Shown: positions 1 through 11,605, numbered from the stretch's first letter. The stretch is DNA of 64,000 nt from Saccopteryx bilineata (GCF_036850765.1 NC_089493.1:168731140-168795139); one strand, 5' to 3'. The notes: generated by a model from the letters alone, not told the origin. Made by a program: numbers and translations.

Positions 1-647
1 TCCTTCCTCGCGAGAGCATGCGCAATGACGATTCCTTGCGGAGGACCCCCCCCCCCCCCCCACGCCTGGGTTTGGTTATCGGAGCTCACACAACGTGGAG
101 GTTATCAATTTGGGAACGAGCTCTGTTCACACCGCACGGTTCTCACGGGTTATGCAGTGCTGCCCAAGTGGTGCCTTCAAAAGTGGGTGGTGGCCCCAAA
201 CCAGAGGAATAGTCTGTTAACTAAACAATTAGGGTTTATCCTCTGCTCTCTCTTTTTGAGTTTACATGGCACTGTTTTGTTCCCAGTGGACTTACATTGT
301 AAACACGTTTGGCCAGCTTGTCCATAGAACCTGAGGACTGATGACTTTATCCTGCCCACTTTGCCATGGGGTCAGGAGCAGGAGAATAATCGGCCTCTTC
401 CGCTGGGCAGCCTGGCAAAGTATTTAATTTAGTTCAGCCCATATGTTGCCCAAGATGCAAAATGATGGCAAGCTTCTATCATGTTTTTTCGTACTTATTT
501 AACCTTGGAAGAGGGACTATAACCAGGGAATATATAAGAATGGAGCTTGAAGAACTCCCTCTAAAAGTTCTCTCCTTTTTACTGCTTTTAAAAGTAGACG
601 TATCAGGTAGATAGGTAACATTTTATTGAATTTATGTTTTACAGTGG
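1..647. other. Unassigned intergenic sequence with a poly(C) tract
   Basis: A run of 16 C lies at 46-61. Short ORFs cross it on both strands but none resembles a protein I recognise. I see no repeat that I can name. Confidence 0.5.
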
Positions 648-658
648 CTTAGCATCAT

Positions 659-2560
659 CTTTTTTTTAATTCTTCACAATAGAAATTTTATTGGTTATTT
701 TGGGGGTAAGTGTACAGACATTTATACACAATTTGTAGACATCTGAATACAATTCTTAACTTATGTACCCAAAACCAAAAAAGTCATATAGTTATGTTTG
801 TTTTCTAAACAGTTATTCCAGTGACTTTCCAGCTTAAAATTTGGAGGCTAATTTTCCTTAACAAAATATCAAGTAGCAATACATATCTCCAAATGTTGAT
901 ACACTGTTATGTCAAAGTCCCACTAATTCAGGATTTAATATTGCATGTGCTACATAATCAAATTTTCTATCTTTCCCAGCACATTAACAAAGGTATTAGG
1001 AAAAAGACTCCCACACCACTGATGTTACAGAGTGCACAAAATTCTGACAGGGAGAGTTAGTCAGGGAGTGGTTTTCTTTAAGAAACAATTCTCCCAAAAC
1101 ATGGGACTAGAAGTAATTAAAAATGTTCAAGGCACCTTAAATGAACGACTGACTCCAAATTGCCACCCAGTATGTTTTATATTACAGGTGTAAAGCCAGG
1201 AGGCACGGCCAGGGCCACCATCAGAGAAGCCCGGCCCATGCAGGTTCGCATTGGATTCGGACAGTCGGTAAAGAAACAGCGGAGCCACAAACTGGTGGGC
1301 CATCGTCTTTAATCCTAGCTTGCACCCGGCGGGCAAGTAAAAATACACACTGGGCTCCAAAACCCAGTCACATTCAGTGCTCACAAAGCCACTGACTTAT
1401 CCGAGTTTCCTAGAATCAAAGGTTTCTAGCTCACCAACCTTATTCTCCTCAGTTCCCATCTCCTTCCTTATCCCAGATACAAACTCTGTACAAACTGGCA
1501 TCTCACTCAGCACTCCATCTTGGCTGCTTCTCCTGGCCTACTCCACGTGGCCTCCTTCTGCTGCTGGCTCTACTCTCTCCTCTAATCATCCCAGGAACCA
1601 AGGGCCGAGTCCCGTTCTGCCTCCATTTTATAGTGTAGAAATCCAAACCCTTAATCCAATGTACATAATAGGGAAGTCTCTAATACAAAGTCACTTCTCC
1701 GAGAATTGATAGGATTGTACCACCTCACACCAAAAAGGGTGGGACAGGCTTAATCCCAAAACCAAGCCTCAGGCTACAACAATTCTCAACACACATTAAT
1801 ATCACCTGGGCAATGGCCTCACGTGGGCAGCGCCTATTTTTAACGAAGTGAGCATAATACATTTTATCTGCCCAACAACAGGATAGAAAAAGACCCCCTT
1901 CTGTGGAATGTTAAACTCACACCCAAGACAATCCAAGCCTCCCGTGTTCTATATCCCACCATTTTCTGGTGGGACCAGAACATAGCCAGCAAGTGATGTC
2001 ACCTCTTCAAAAAAGAATTTACACCTAAGAACTTGGATGAGGTGAAACTCCCTCTTTCAAAATGTTTCTAGAGCTATTAAAAAACTTGCATTTACAAAAT
2101 AGTTGATAAAATATTTCTCTGGATTGTAGAAAAGGGACCACTCAGAGGACATGCTGTAGGAGGGTAATCAGACATTGCTTCTCTCTCTCTCCTGCTTCCC
2201 AGAGGCTGAAGGCTCCTTGTGTTTTGTTTTCTGCAGGCCATCTTGAGTTTCTTAGCCACTTTCTACTGTTGTCCCTTTGCTCCTCTTTTTTCCTTTTGTT
2301 TGCACTTTGCATATTTATCCTTTTCTGCTTCCTTTTTTGGCCTCATTTACACTTTTGCAGGAGTGGGTTTTGCTTACAGCCTCTTCCTTCTCCTCCTTGA
2401 CCGCCCCCTCGGTGGGTGGCGTCGCTGCGAGTGCTGGGAGCCTGCAGGCAGTGGTGGCCTGCGCCAGAGCCTTTGAGAAGCAAGCGGCCTGGCCGCTCCC
2501 CCTTCTCTCCGTCGCCCCAGCTGCCGGGATGCCTAAGGGGGCGGTGGGAGGAACAGACTA
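659..2560 (-). pseudogene. HMGN1P: HMGN1 processed pseudogene, split by an LTR
   Basis: On the minus strand this is an intronless copy of the HMGN1 mRNA (a nucleosome-binding HMG protein). The GC-rich 5' UTR is near 2420-2540. The coding part is near 2215-2420 and the 3' UTR runs to a poly(A) tail at 660-667, preceded by AATAAA at 687-692. Coding similarity is clearest around AAGTGCAAACAAAAGG and GTGGCTAA. The reading frame is destroyed: a TAA follows the codons equal to AKV, and there are several indels. Flanking target-site duplications CTTAGC(A/G)TCAT lie at 648-658 and 2561-2571. A retroviral LTR (about 1166-1880) sits in the 3' UTR; without it about 1.19 kb remains, close to a full HMGN1 transcript. 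Identification is by memory of the HMGN1 mRNA. Confidence 0.85.
1166..1880 (-). mobile_element. Solo retroviral-type LTR, copy 1 (ERV1-like)
   Basis: On the minus strand the element starts TGTTGTTGGGCAGATAAAAT near 1880 and ends near 1166. It contains an ATTAAAG-type poly(A) region followed by a stretch around GTCCGAATCCAATG. It aligns along most of its length with the element at 15829-16685, which shows that both are copies of one interspersed family. The layout (TG start, internal poly(A) signal, about 700 bp, no internal coding region) fits a solo LTR. No clean short target duplication is visible, so the ends are approximate. It lies inside the HMGN1 pseudogene and is therefore younger than it. 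Confidence 0.65.
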
Positions 2561-2571
2561 CTTAGCGTCAT

Positions 2572-3517
2572 TATTTTAGATTGTGGTTTTCATCAAACAT
2601 TAACTTAAGAAATATTACTGATAAGATGCTAACCACTGTGCTCAGCCCCGGGGCTAGGTGATTAACACAGACTAAGGCTTTGGCTCTGAAGTGCATTGTG
2701 TTGCGAGCTCCGTTTGAGTGTGCTGACCTTAAGAGCCCCTGCGAACGTCCTAGAATTGGGGATTCGGAGGTTAAACAGTAAAGGTATACTACAGATGGAG
2801 TGCTGAGAACTATTCGCAGTGAATTTCAGTGTTGTGGGTGGTGCCCCCTCGTCTGCCCTCACTATTGAGACTTTTACCTCCACTGAAGTCAACAGCTCTG
2901 TTCCGGGCAGTGAACATCACTGGTAATACTAACCACTGTCCTTGGGACAGAGTTCTTTCCAGCTACCCACACTGGCAGGAGAAACAGTCCTTTTAGGATT
3001 CTGTTTATTGCAGTGCCTTATTCCCATGTTGTATGCATAGAACAAAATCTCTTGCAAGACACCTCACTCTGTCAGGAAATTTAGAATGTTCTGAGAACAT
3101 TTGTATTCAAGGTGAAAGTCAGGCTGAGACTTGCCATGGTGCTCAAGGCCAAAAGATGGGTCTGGCTAGAGCAAGGAGCGCTTGAGAAAACTGTGTTCTC
3201 AGCTCTGTGCTTAAACATATATATATGTATGTCTTTTGGTGAATTCCTGGGTCTCATCAACCAGAAGAGGTTTCAGCCGATCCAGTCTTCCAGCTGCGTC
3301 CCTGGCAGCTTTGTCTAGGACACGTAGTGTCCTATCAGCTTTCTGGTTTGTTTGTGATTCTACAGTGCCTATCTTTGACTCTTGGCCTAAAGAAGTTGTG
3401 TAATTTGTGGTCAAACGTATTTAAGTAGGAAACAGCTAAACTGTTAATGGCCTCCTGGTTACAAAGATTACATCTTGTTTAATCAGATGCGTTGCCTTGC
3501 TCTGACACACTGCTTAT
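2572..3517. other. Unassigned intergenic sequence
   Basis: No repeat is recognised. A minus-strand ORF at 3211-3414 (67 codons, with a charged amphipathic-looking stretch RVLDKAARDAAGRLDRLKPL) is the only coding-like sign. It has no splice or mRNA context I can identify. Confidence 0.5.
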
Positions 3518-4240
3518 TTTTTAATTGAGCTATAATTTACTCTTTCAAAGTGTACAGTTCAGTGGATTTTAGTATTTTCAGTAAGTTGTGCAACCATTAT
3601 CACTAATTCCAGTGCGTTTTTATCACCTGAAAAAGAAGCTGTTCCCGTTAGCAGTCACTCTCTCTCCTTCCCTCCTTCCCTCAGCCCTTGGCAATGACTA
3701 ATCTACTTTCTGTCTCTATGGATTTGCCTATGGTATGAGTCTTTTAAATGGAATCACACAATATGTAGTCTTTTGTGAAGGTTCCTTTCACTGAGCATGA
3801 TGTTTTCAAGGTTCATCTATGTCGTGGCATGTAACAGTAGTTGGCTCCTTCTTATGGCCGAATACTGTTCTGTTGTTTATCTACCACATTTTATTCATTC
3901 ATCAATTGATGCACATGTGGGTCGTTCTCATCTGTTAGCTATTGTGAATAATGCTGCTATGAACATTTGTGTATGAGTTTTTATGTAACCATATTTTTTC
4001 AGGTCTCTTAGATCTATACCTAGGAGTGAAAGTGCGGGGACATATGGCAGTTCTGTGTTTAACTCTGTGAGGTTCAGCGGGACTGGGTCACACACTGGCT
4101 TCACCACTTTATGTTCCCAACAGCAATGTATGGGGTTCCTGTGCTTCCACCCCCTTGCCAACACTTTTTCTTTTTAAAAAATGCGTAACACTGCTTGGAG
4201 ATACTGACACAGTGTGTTTTGCTGGTAGAAAAGTATAACC
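3518..4240 (-). mobile_element. Old L1 3' fragment
   Basis: The plus strand shows the reverse complement of a mammalian L1 3' end: an A-tail remnant (TTTTTTAATTGAGC) and then UTR and ORF2-end sequence, including the reverse complement of the region encoding IHCCWEHKVVKPV. It is diverged and full of stops. Beyond it, 4240-4750 is AT-rich and unassigned. Confidence 0.75.
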
Positions 4241-5369
4241 ACCATATTGCCACATTTTCAGGATTAGAGGCCTATTTTAATACCAAATAAGCATTTTTAT
4301 CTTAATCTTTTATTTTTTACTTCATGAAGGCAGCAGTTAGAATAATTCTATTGCATTATTTACTTAAATTTATAGGTTAATCTTTGAAAATTTCTAATTA
4401 TGGCTTGAGTTTTTGCCAACTCTCTGGTGGATTTTATTGAAAGTTCTAGCTGTATCTAAAAAAGCTCATTATTTAGATAAAATGTTATAATTATTTTAAT
4501 CCCTTGAGTATATTCCCCTGCCCTGGACTGTTTTTAATGCCCCAGACTGTTAATGTTTTTGAAACAACTACTAGACACAGATTTGCAAAGGTATTATTAT
4601 TAAACATATGCAAAGCAAAACTCTCTTCTTTGCTTTATAAGTCACCCTGGCTATCACTTTGAAGGCATTTCCAATTTATTTATATTGTGCATTAAACTCT
4701 TTCTTTAGGGAGGGCTCTGTGAGCCAGAGAAATTGTAATTTTTTTCTAATTTCTTAATATTTTTAAATGTACAATGGAGTATCGTTAACCAGGCAGAGTG
4801 TTGTTCAGCAGATCTCTAAAACCTCTTGGTCCTGCGTAACAGACTTATGCCCACTGATTGGCAACTCACCAGTTCCCCTCCTCTGGGCCCCTGACAGCTA
4901 TTCCTCCACTCTGATTTTATGTGTGACTATTTTAGATATCTCATCATAAGTGGAATCATGTAGTATTTATCATTCTATGGTGGCTTATTTCTCTTATAAT
5001 GATCTCCAGATATTGTTGCATATTACAGAATTTTCTTTTTTTAAGTTCAAATAATATTCCATTGTATGTATCTATATATACCACATTTTAAAAATCTGTT
5101 AATCCCTTGATGGAAATCTAAGTTGTTTCCACATTTTGGTTATTGCAGATAGTGCTGCAGCAAGTATGGGAGTGCAGCCATCTTGCCAAGATCTGGATTC
5201 TAATTCTTTTGAATGTGTACACAGAAGTGAGATTGCTTGATCCTATGGTTCTTATATTTTTAATATTTTGAAGAACCTTCATAATATTTTCTGCAGCAAC
5301 TTCACCATCTCGCAATCCTCCCAACAGTTTACAAGGTTTTCAGTTTCTCCACATCCTCACCAACACTTG

Positions 5370-5410
5370 TCACTTGACTTTTTTTTTTTTTTTTGGTCAC
5401 TTGACTTTTT
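5370..5410. mobile_element. Tail-only retroinsertion in old L1
   Basis: A direct repeat TCACTTGACTTTTT lies at 5370-5383 and 5397-5410, flanking only a T run and GG. The flanking L1 text needs just one copy. It fits insertion of a bare poly(A) tail on the minus strand; replication slippage is the alternative. Confidence 0.5.
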
Positions 5411-5609
5411 GATAATATCCACCGTCATGGTTTTGATTTGTGTTTCCCTGATGATTAGTGACGCTGAGCATTGCTTTATATTTTTGTGGCCACTGCATTC
5501 TTTGGAGCAATGTCTGTTGACGTCTTTAGCCCATTTTTAAATTCAGGTTATTAGTTTCTTTGTTGTTGAGTTGCAGGTCCTTATGTATTTTAGAAATAAA
5601 CCCCTTACC

Positions 5610-5937
5610 CAGGAGTCCCCAAACTTTTTACACAGGGGGCCAGTTCACTGTCCCTTAGTCCGTTGGAGGGCCGGACTATAAAAAAAACTATGAACAAATC
5701 CCTATGCACATTGCGCATATCTTATTTTAAAGTAAAAAAACAAAACGGGAACAAATACAATATTTAAAATAGAGAACAAGTAAATTTAAATCAACAAACT
5801 GACCAGTATTTCAATGGGAACTATGCTCCTCTCACTGACCACCAATGAAAGAGGTGCCCCTTCTGGAAGTGCAGTGGGGGCCAGATAAATGGCCTCAGGG
5901 GGCCGGCCGCACGAGGGCAGTAGTTTGGGGACCCCTG
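5610..5937. mobile_element. hAT miniature element, family A, copy 1
   Basis: The 328-bp non-coding element begins CAGGAGTCCCCAAACT and ends AGTTTGGGGACCCCTG, forming terminal inverted repeats. It matches the copy at 56283-56610 along its whole length with few differences. Flanks CCCTTACC and GCCTTACC resemble an 8-bp hAT-type target duplication, with three extra bases on the right. Non-autonomous: no transposase. Confidence 0.85.
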
Positions 5938-7137
5938 CGGGCCTTACCGATGTGTGGTTTACAATTATTTCTCCCATGCTTAGGTTCCCTTTCACTCTGT
6001 TGATGGTTTCCTTTGCTGCGCAGAAGCTTTTTAGTTTCATGCAGTCCCACTTGCTTTTGTTGCCTGTGCTTTTGGTGTCAGATCCATGAAATCATTGCCA
6101 AGACCAATATGATAAGTATTTTCCCCCTGTGTTTTCTTCTAAGAGTTCTATAGTTTCAGGTTTATATTTAAGTCTTTAGTCCATTTCAAGGTGATTTTTG
6201 TATATGGTGTGAGATAAAAGTCCAGCTCCGTTCTTTTGCATGCGGATACCCAGTTTTCCCAGTGTCACAGGTGGAAGGGACTGTCCTTTATCAGAGTTTT
6301 CTTGACACCCTTGTTGATCAGTTGACCGTGTATGCCCAGATTTATTTCTGGGCTCTCTGTTCTGTTCTGCTGGTCTCTATTGTCTATCTTTTTGCCAGTT
6401 TTGTGCTATTTTAATTACTGTGCCTTTGTGATATATTTTGAGATCAGACAATGTGATGCCTCCAGCTTTGTTGTTTCTCAAGATTGTTTTGGCTATTTGG
6501 GGTCCTTTGTGGTTTCCTTTGAATTTTAGAATAGTTTTTTTTCCTATTTCTGTAAAAAAATGCCATTGTAATTTTAAAAATTAAATTTACTGTGGTTACA
6601 TTGCATAATGACATAAGAGTTTTAAGTGTGCTATTCTGTAATACATCATCTGTATATTGCATTGTGTGCTTACCAGCCAAGTCTAATCTTCCTCTGTCAC
6701 CATACATGTATTTGACCCCCTTTAACCTTTTCATCTTTCCCCACTCCCCACCCCTCTGGTAATCTTCATATTGTCTATGAGTTTTGTTTATTTGTTGCTT
6801 TGTGTTTTATATCCCACATGAGTGGAATCATATGGTTCTTGTCCTTTCCATCCACTTATTTTTGATAGTGTTGCATTGAATCTGTAGGTCACTTTTGGTA
6901 GTACTTTATGAACATTTAAATAATACTAAGTCTTCTCTATGAACAGGGGATGTCTTTCCATTTGTTTGTGTTTTTAATTTCTTTCATCAGTGTTTTGTAG
7001 TTTTCAGCATACAAGTCTTTCATCTCCTTTGTTAAATTTACTCCTAAATGTTTCTTTCTTTTTGGTACTATATTGTAAATGGAAGTGCTAACATAATTTC
7101 TTTCTTGAATAGTTTGTTGTCAGTGCGTAGAAATGAC

Positions 7138-7494
7138 TTTTTTTTAAGTGAGAGAGAGAGAGAGAGAGAGGAATAGACAGGAAGGGAGAGAGATGAGAAG
7201 CATCAATTCTTCATTAGGGCATCTTAGTTGCTCATTGATTGCCTTCTCATATGTGCCTTCACCGCAGGACACCAGCAGCGTGAGTGACCCCTTGCTCAAG
7301 TCAGCGACCTTGGGCTTCTAGCCAGCAACCTTTGAGGTCAAGCAAGCGATCATGGAGCCATGTCTATAATCCCACATCGACCCTGTACTCAAGCGGACGA
7401 GCCCACACTCAAGCTAGTGACCTTGGGGTTTTGAACATGGGTCCTCAGCATCCCAGGCTGATGCACTATCCATTGCGCCACTGTCTGGTCAAGC
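7138..7494 (-). mobile_element. tRNA-type bat SINE, family B
   Basis: Read on the minus strand, the head is a GACCAGACAGTGGCGCAATG-type tRNA-like sequence, followed by a body with repeated GAGC-CAAGG units and a GA/CT-rich tail (GA tract 7151-7171). Flanking AGAAATGAC and AGAATGAC suggest a target duplication. It is inserted in old L1. Confidence 0.8.
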
Positions 7495-8501
7495 AGAATG
7501 ACACTAATTTTTGTATGTTGATTTTGTATCCTTCAATTTTACTGAATTTGTTTTGCAAAGTAGCAGAATAAGTTCAGTTTTTTTTCTTTTTTCTTTTTTT
7601 TTGGTAGAGTCTTTAGGGTTTTCTATATAAGATCATGTCTTCTACAGATAGAGGTTTAAGTCTTCTTTTTTAATTTGGATGCCTTTTTTTTTTTCTTGCC
7701 TAATTGCTCTGGCAAGGACTTCCAGTATTATGTTTACTAGAAATGGCTAGAGTGGATGTCTTTGTGTCGTCCTCATTAGAGGAAAAGCTTTCAGTTTTCA
7801 TCACTGAATATGATGTTAGCTGTGGGTTTTTCGTATGTGGCCTTTATTGTGTTGGGGTGAATTCCTTCCATTCCTACTTTGTTGAGAGTTTTTATCAAGA
7901 AAGGAGTTTGAAGTTTATCAAATGCTTTTTTGCATTTATTGAGAGGATTATGTGATTTTTATCCTTTATTTTGTTAATGTGGTATATCACATTTATTGTC
8001 TTTCATGTGTTGAATTATCCTGCATCCCAGGATATGTGTATGATCCTTTTAGTGTGCTGTTGAATTCAGTTTTCTACTGTTCGTTGAGGATATTTGCATC
8101 TATATTCATCAAGGATATTGGCCTGTAGCATTTGTTTGTTTTTTGGTGTCTTTAGCTTTGGTTTTATGGTAATGCAGGCTTCATAAGAAATTTATTTTGG
8201 AAGAGCTTGAAAAGGATTGACATTAATTCTTCTTTAAATGTTTGGTACAATTCACTTTTGAAGCTATCTGGCCCTGGGCTTTTCTTTGTTGGAAGGTTTT
8301 TGGTTACTGATTCAATCTCCATACTGGTTAAAGATCTGGTCATACTTCATACTTTCTATCTCTTTATGATCTGGTTTTGGTATGTTGTGTGTTTCTAGGA
8401 ATTTATCCATTTAGTATATTGTAGGTTGTCCAATTTGTTAGCGTATATATATATATAATTGTTCATATTACTCTTGTGATCTTTTCAATTTCTCTGGCAC
8501 C

Positions 8502-8506
<5 letters not shown>

Positions 8507-8552
<46 letters not shown>
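8507..8552. repeat. TA microsatellite
   Basis: About 23 TA units lie at the tail of the family A SINE (8508-8917). Confidence 0.95.
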
Positions 8553-8556
<4 letters not shown>

Positions 8557-8917
8557 TTTCCCATTTTTCTGAAGCTGGAAACGGGGAGAGACAGTCAGAC
8601 AGACTCCCACATGCGCCCGACCGGGATCCACCTGGCACGCCCACCAGGGGGCGACGCACCACCCCTCCGGGGCATTGCTCTGTGGCGACCAGAGCCACTC
8701 TAGCACCTGGGGCAGAGGCCAAGGAGCCATCCCCAGCACCCGGGCCATTGTTGTTCCAATGGAGCCTCGCTGTGGGAGGGGAAGAGAGAGAGAGGAAGGA
8801 GAGGGGGAGGGGTGGAGAAGCAGATGGGCGCTTCTCCTGTGTGCCCTGGCCGGGAATCGAACCCTGGACTTCCGCACGCCAGGCCGACGCTCTACCACTG
8901 AGCCAACCGGCCAGGGC
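8508..8917 (-). mobile_element. Long composite bat SINE, family A
   Basis: Minus-strand element with the head GGCCCTGGCCGGTTGGCTCA, tRNA-like A and B boxes, and a long non-tRNA body including CCATTGGAACAACAATGGCC. Target duplication CTCTGGCACCTTTTTA lies at 8492-8507 and from 8918. The tail has become a TA microsatellite (8507-8552). Confidence 0.92.
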
Positions 8918-9149
8918 CTCTGGCACCTTTTTAATGTCTCCTGTTTTATTTCTGATTTTGTACTTGAGTTTTCTCTCATTTTTCTTAAAGGTTTTTCAAT
9001 TTTGTTTATCTTTTAAAATATTTTCAGGATTTATCAGTAGAGAATTTGTCCATGAATAGCTGAATTAGTGTGTTTGTGAAAGTAAGGAAGTTTCAGGACT
9101 TTCTTTTCTGCCATGTTGCTGACTTCTAAAACATAGTAATTTTTTTCCT

Positions 9150-9345
9150 TATTACTGCTAAAATTTATGTAGCCCCTTACAGTTCACAAAAGCACTTTCA
9201 CAATGTATTACCTTATTGTGTTTACATTACTGCTGTGAAGACAGATATTAATATTCTCATCTTACATATCCAGAATGTATATTAAAAAAACTAACAATTG
9301 CCCAATATCACAGAGGTAATAAATAGCTGTGATTTCTGATTTTAC
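9150..9345 (-). mobile_element. MIR remnant
   Basis: Reverse-complement MIR pattern: TACAGTTCACAAAAGCACTTTC through CTCATCTTACATATCC to CCAATATCACAGAGGTAATAA. Diverged. Confidence 0.55.
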
Positions 9346-9607
9346 TTCTTGATTTTTTTTTAAACACTCTTTTAAATATAGATTGCTGTTTTAACAAGTA
9401 AAAAATATATTCATAAAGTTCTTAACAGTTGTTCTTTCCACACGGCTTTAGTGGTATGAAAAGACAATTTTATTTAACAAGCATTCTCAGTAACAACTTC
9501 ATTTATGAGTACCTGGCCCACCACAGCACCCTCAGAGCAGAGCTGGACCCTGAGAGTCAGCTGAGCCAGGACATGGTCCCTGACCTTGAGGAGACCTCAC
9601 TTTAGAG

Positions 9608-9976
9608 CAGGGGTCTCAAACTCAACTCAGCATGTGGGCTGCAGAGCAAGATCACACCCCTTCGGCGGGCCGCACTAGGTCTACAAAAGGCAACTGTTAC
9701 GCAACACTTTTCTCACTGCAGTTGAAAACAAAAAAAAATCAGTACAACAAGCACAATCGTACATGCAGTTTACTCAGTGTCACAAAACGACCAGAAACTG
9801 TAGTTCGCATCACAACTGCTGTTAACTAAGCTAATATCTAGCTAGGATGCTAGAGAAATGAAAAATACAAGTAGGCCCCTAGGCTTACTTAATTTTATCC
9901 AAAATATTTTGAACTTCGTGGATTAGTCTGCGGGCCGCACAAAATTGTTCGGCGGGCCGCAAGTTTGAGACCCCTG
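9608..9976. mobile_element. hAT miniature element, family B, copy 1
   Basis: The 369-bp non-coding element has inverted ends CAGGGGTCTCAAACT and AGTTTGAGACCCCTG and a perfect 8-bp target duplication CTTTAGAG (9600-9607, 9977-9984). It is almost the same sequence as 38085-38454. It carries no transposase ORF. Confidence 0.92.
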
Positions 9977-9984
9977 CTTTAGAG

Positions 9985-10695
9985 AGTGCCAACAAGTCAA
10001 CAGATTGCAACATCGGAGTCATGTGCTGTGACAAAGGCGGGAAGAGCCCAGAAAAGTGTCTCCAAGATGACACGTGTTAAGAACCCAAATAGAGACGGGC
10101 AATTCAGATAGATGGAATTGTAGGAGCCGGATGGTATAGAGGCCCAGAAGAGATACCAAGGGACATTTCATGTGGTCTAGATGATGTCACTTTTAGAGTG
10201 TAGTTTTGAATATTGAGTTAAAGATTTATGTTGGGGAAGGCAGAAGAGAAAGTGGGCCTAAAGAGGTGACTTAAGACTAATTTGAAAAAAGCCTTACTTG
10301 GGTTTTTAAATTTTGTTCTGTGGGGAAGCATTGGAGGCTTTTGAATGGGAGGCCTACATGGCCACATTTGGTTTAGAAAGAGTATGTTGAAAGCAGTGTG
10401 GTGGCTGGTTTGCAGTGCAGTGAGACAAGTCAGGGAGACCAACAGGCCCATTTTTCCTATCATTCAGGAAATGCTTAATAAGGGCTGTATAGCAGGGTCA
10501 GCGGGACTTTTAAAAAGGACTTTTTAAAGGGGCTTGAAACTAGGTGGCTTTGCTGGAAAATAGAATTTTCATGTGTTATGGTCACAATTTCTAATCTGAG
10601 AACCTTTACTTGAACTCTTTTCTAGTGCCTACTGTTTTTAAAGAATAAGTCATTTAAATCTATGTCTTATTTCTGATTCTGTAAGTTGAAGGGGT
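9985..10695. other. Unassigned intergenic sequence, probably ancient repeat
   Basis: The text TGGGGAAGCATTGGAGGCTTTTGAA and GTGGTGGCTGGTTTGCAGTG resembles an old mammalian interspersed repeat that I cannot name. No coding signal is visible. Confidence 0.4.
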
Positions 10696-11605
10696 TTTTT
10701 TGTTTGGTTTTTAAACTTCAGGTTTATTGAGGCATAATTTTCATATAGTAAAGTTCACCCCACTTAGTGTACAGTTCAGAGTTTTGATAGACATATACGG
10801 TTATGTAAACAAATATAGCCAACACCACAACCAAGGTATTACTTCATTAAGGTCCCTCCTTTGCCCTCTGGTCATTTCCTTCCTCTTCTTCCAAGCGCCT
10901 GGCAACCACTGATCTGATTTCCGTTCCTGTGTATTTGCCTTGACAGAATGTCATATGAGTGGAATCCTGCCGTGTGAAGACTTTGTCTGACTTCTTTCAC
11001 TTAGCTCAGAACTTCTGCAATGCATCCATGTTAATGCATGTATTTGTTGTTGACTTATTTACATTGTTGAGCAGCATTCCATCGTATGACTATGTTTGTT
11101 TATTGCTTTATTCACTGACTTTTTTTTTATTGTGCCTAGTTTTTAACTTTTGTAAATAAAGCTGCTATGACTGTTCATGTACAAATGAACAAATTGTATG
11201 GATATATATTTCCTTTTCTATTGGGTAAGTATCCAGAAGTTGAATGTCTAGAGCACATGGCAAGTGCATATTTGAGTGTTTAAGAAACTGCCATACTTTT
11301 TCCATAGTGGTTGTGCTATTGTACATTCCCATCAGCAGTGTGTCAAGAGTTCCAGCTCCTCTACATCCTCACCAACACTTGAGATAGTCAATGTTTTAAT
11401 TTTTAGGAGTCTAATAATAAGTGTGTAGTGTTACCTTATTGTGGTTTTATTTTGCATTTCCCTAATGACTGGTGGTCATGTTTTTATATGTTGATTTTCC
11501 ATCTGTATTTCTTTTGTGAAGCATCTATTCAAGTATTTTGCTCCTCATTTTTTGGTTTCTTATTGTTGAGCCGTGAGAGTTCTTTACATATTCTGGACAC
11601 AACTT
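10696..11605 (-). mobile_element. Old L1 3' fragment (left part)
   Basis: The reverse complement of an L1 3' end starts at AACTTCAGGTTTATTGAGGC and continues into ORF2 text. It is interrupted by the young L1 at 11606 and resumes at 12963. It is decayed. Confidence 0.75.

Larger units (their letters stand above)
4752..9120 (-). mobile_element. Old L1 block, interrupted by later insertions
   Basis: About 4.4 kb is the reverse complement of L1 3' UTR and ORF2. The reverse transcriptase region is visible as antisense text around 7600-8420. It is split by a tail-only insertion (5370-5410), a hAT miniature element (5610-5937), part of another L1 3' end (about 6540-6870), and SINEs at 7138-7494 and 8508-8917. 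Many stops and frameshifts show it is long dead. Short ORFs on either strand here are not genes. Confidence 0.8.

Noticed and set aside
8468..9059. Overlapping ORFs of 113-164 codons on both strands
   Set aside because: They arise from the GC-rich family A SINE. The same peptide patterns recur at every family A copy (19776-20261, 21010-21514, 36255-36773, 44252-44602, 62873-63329).
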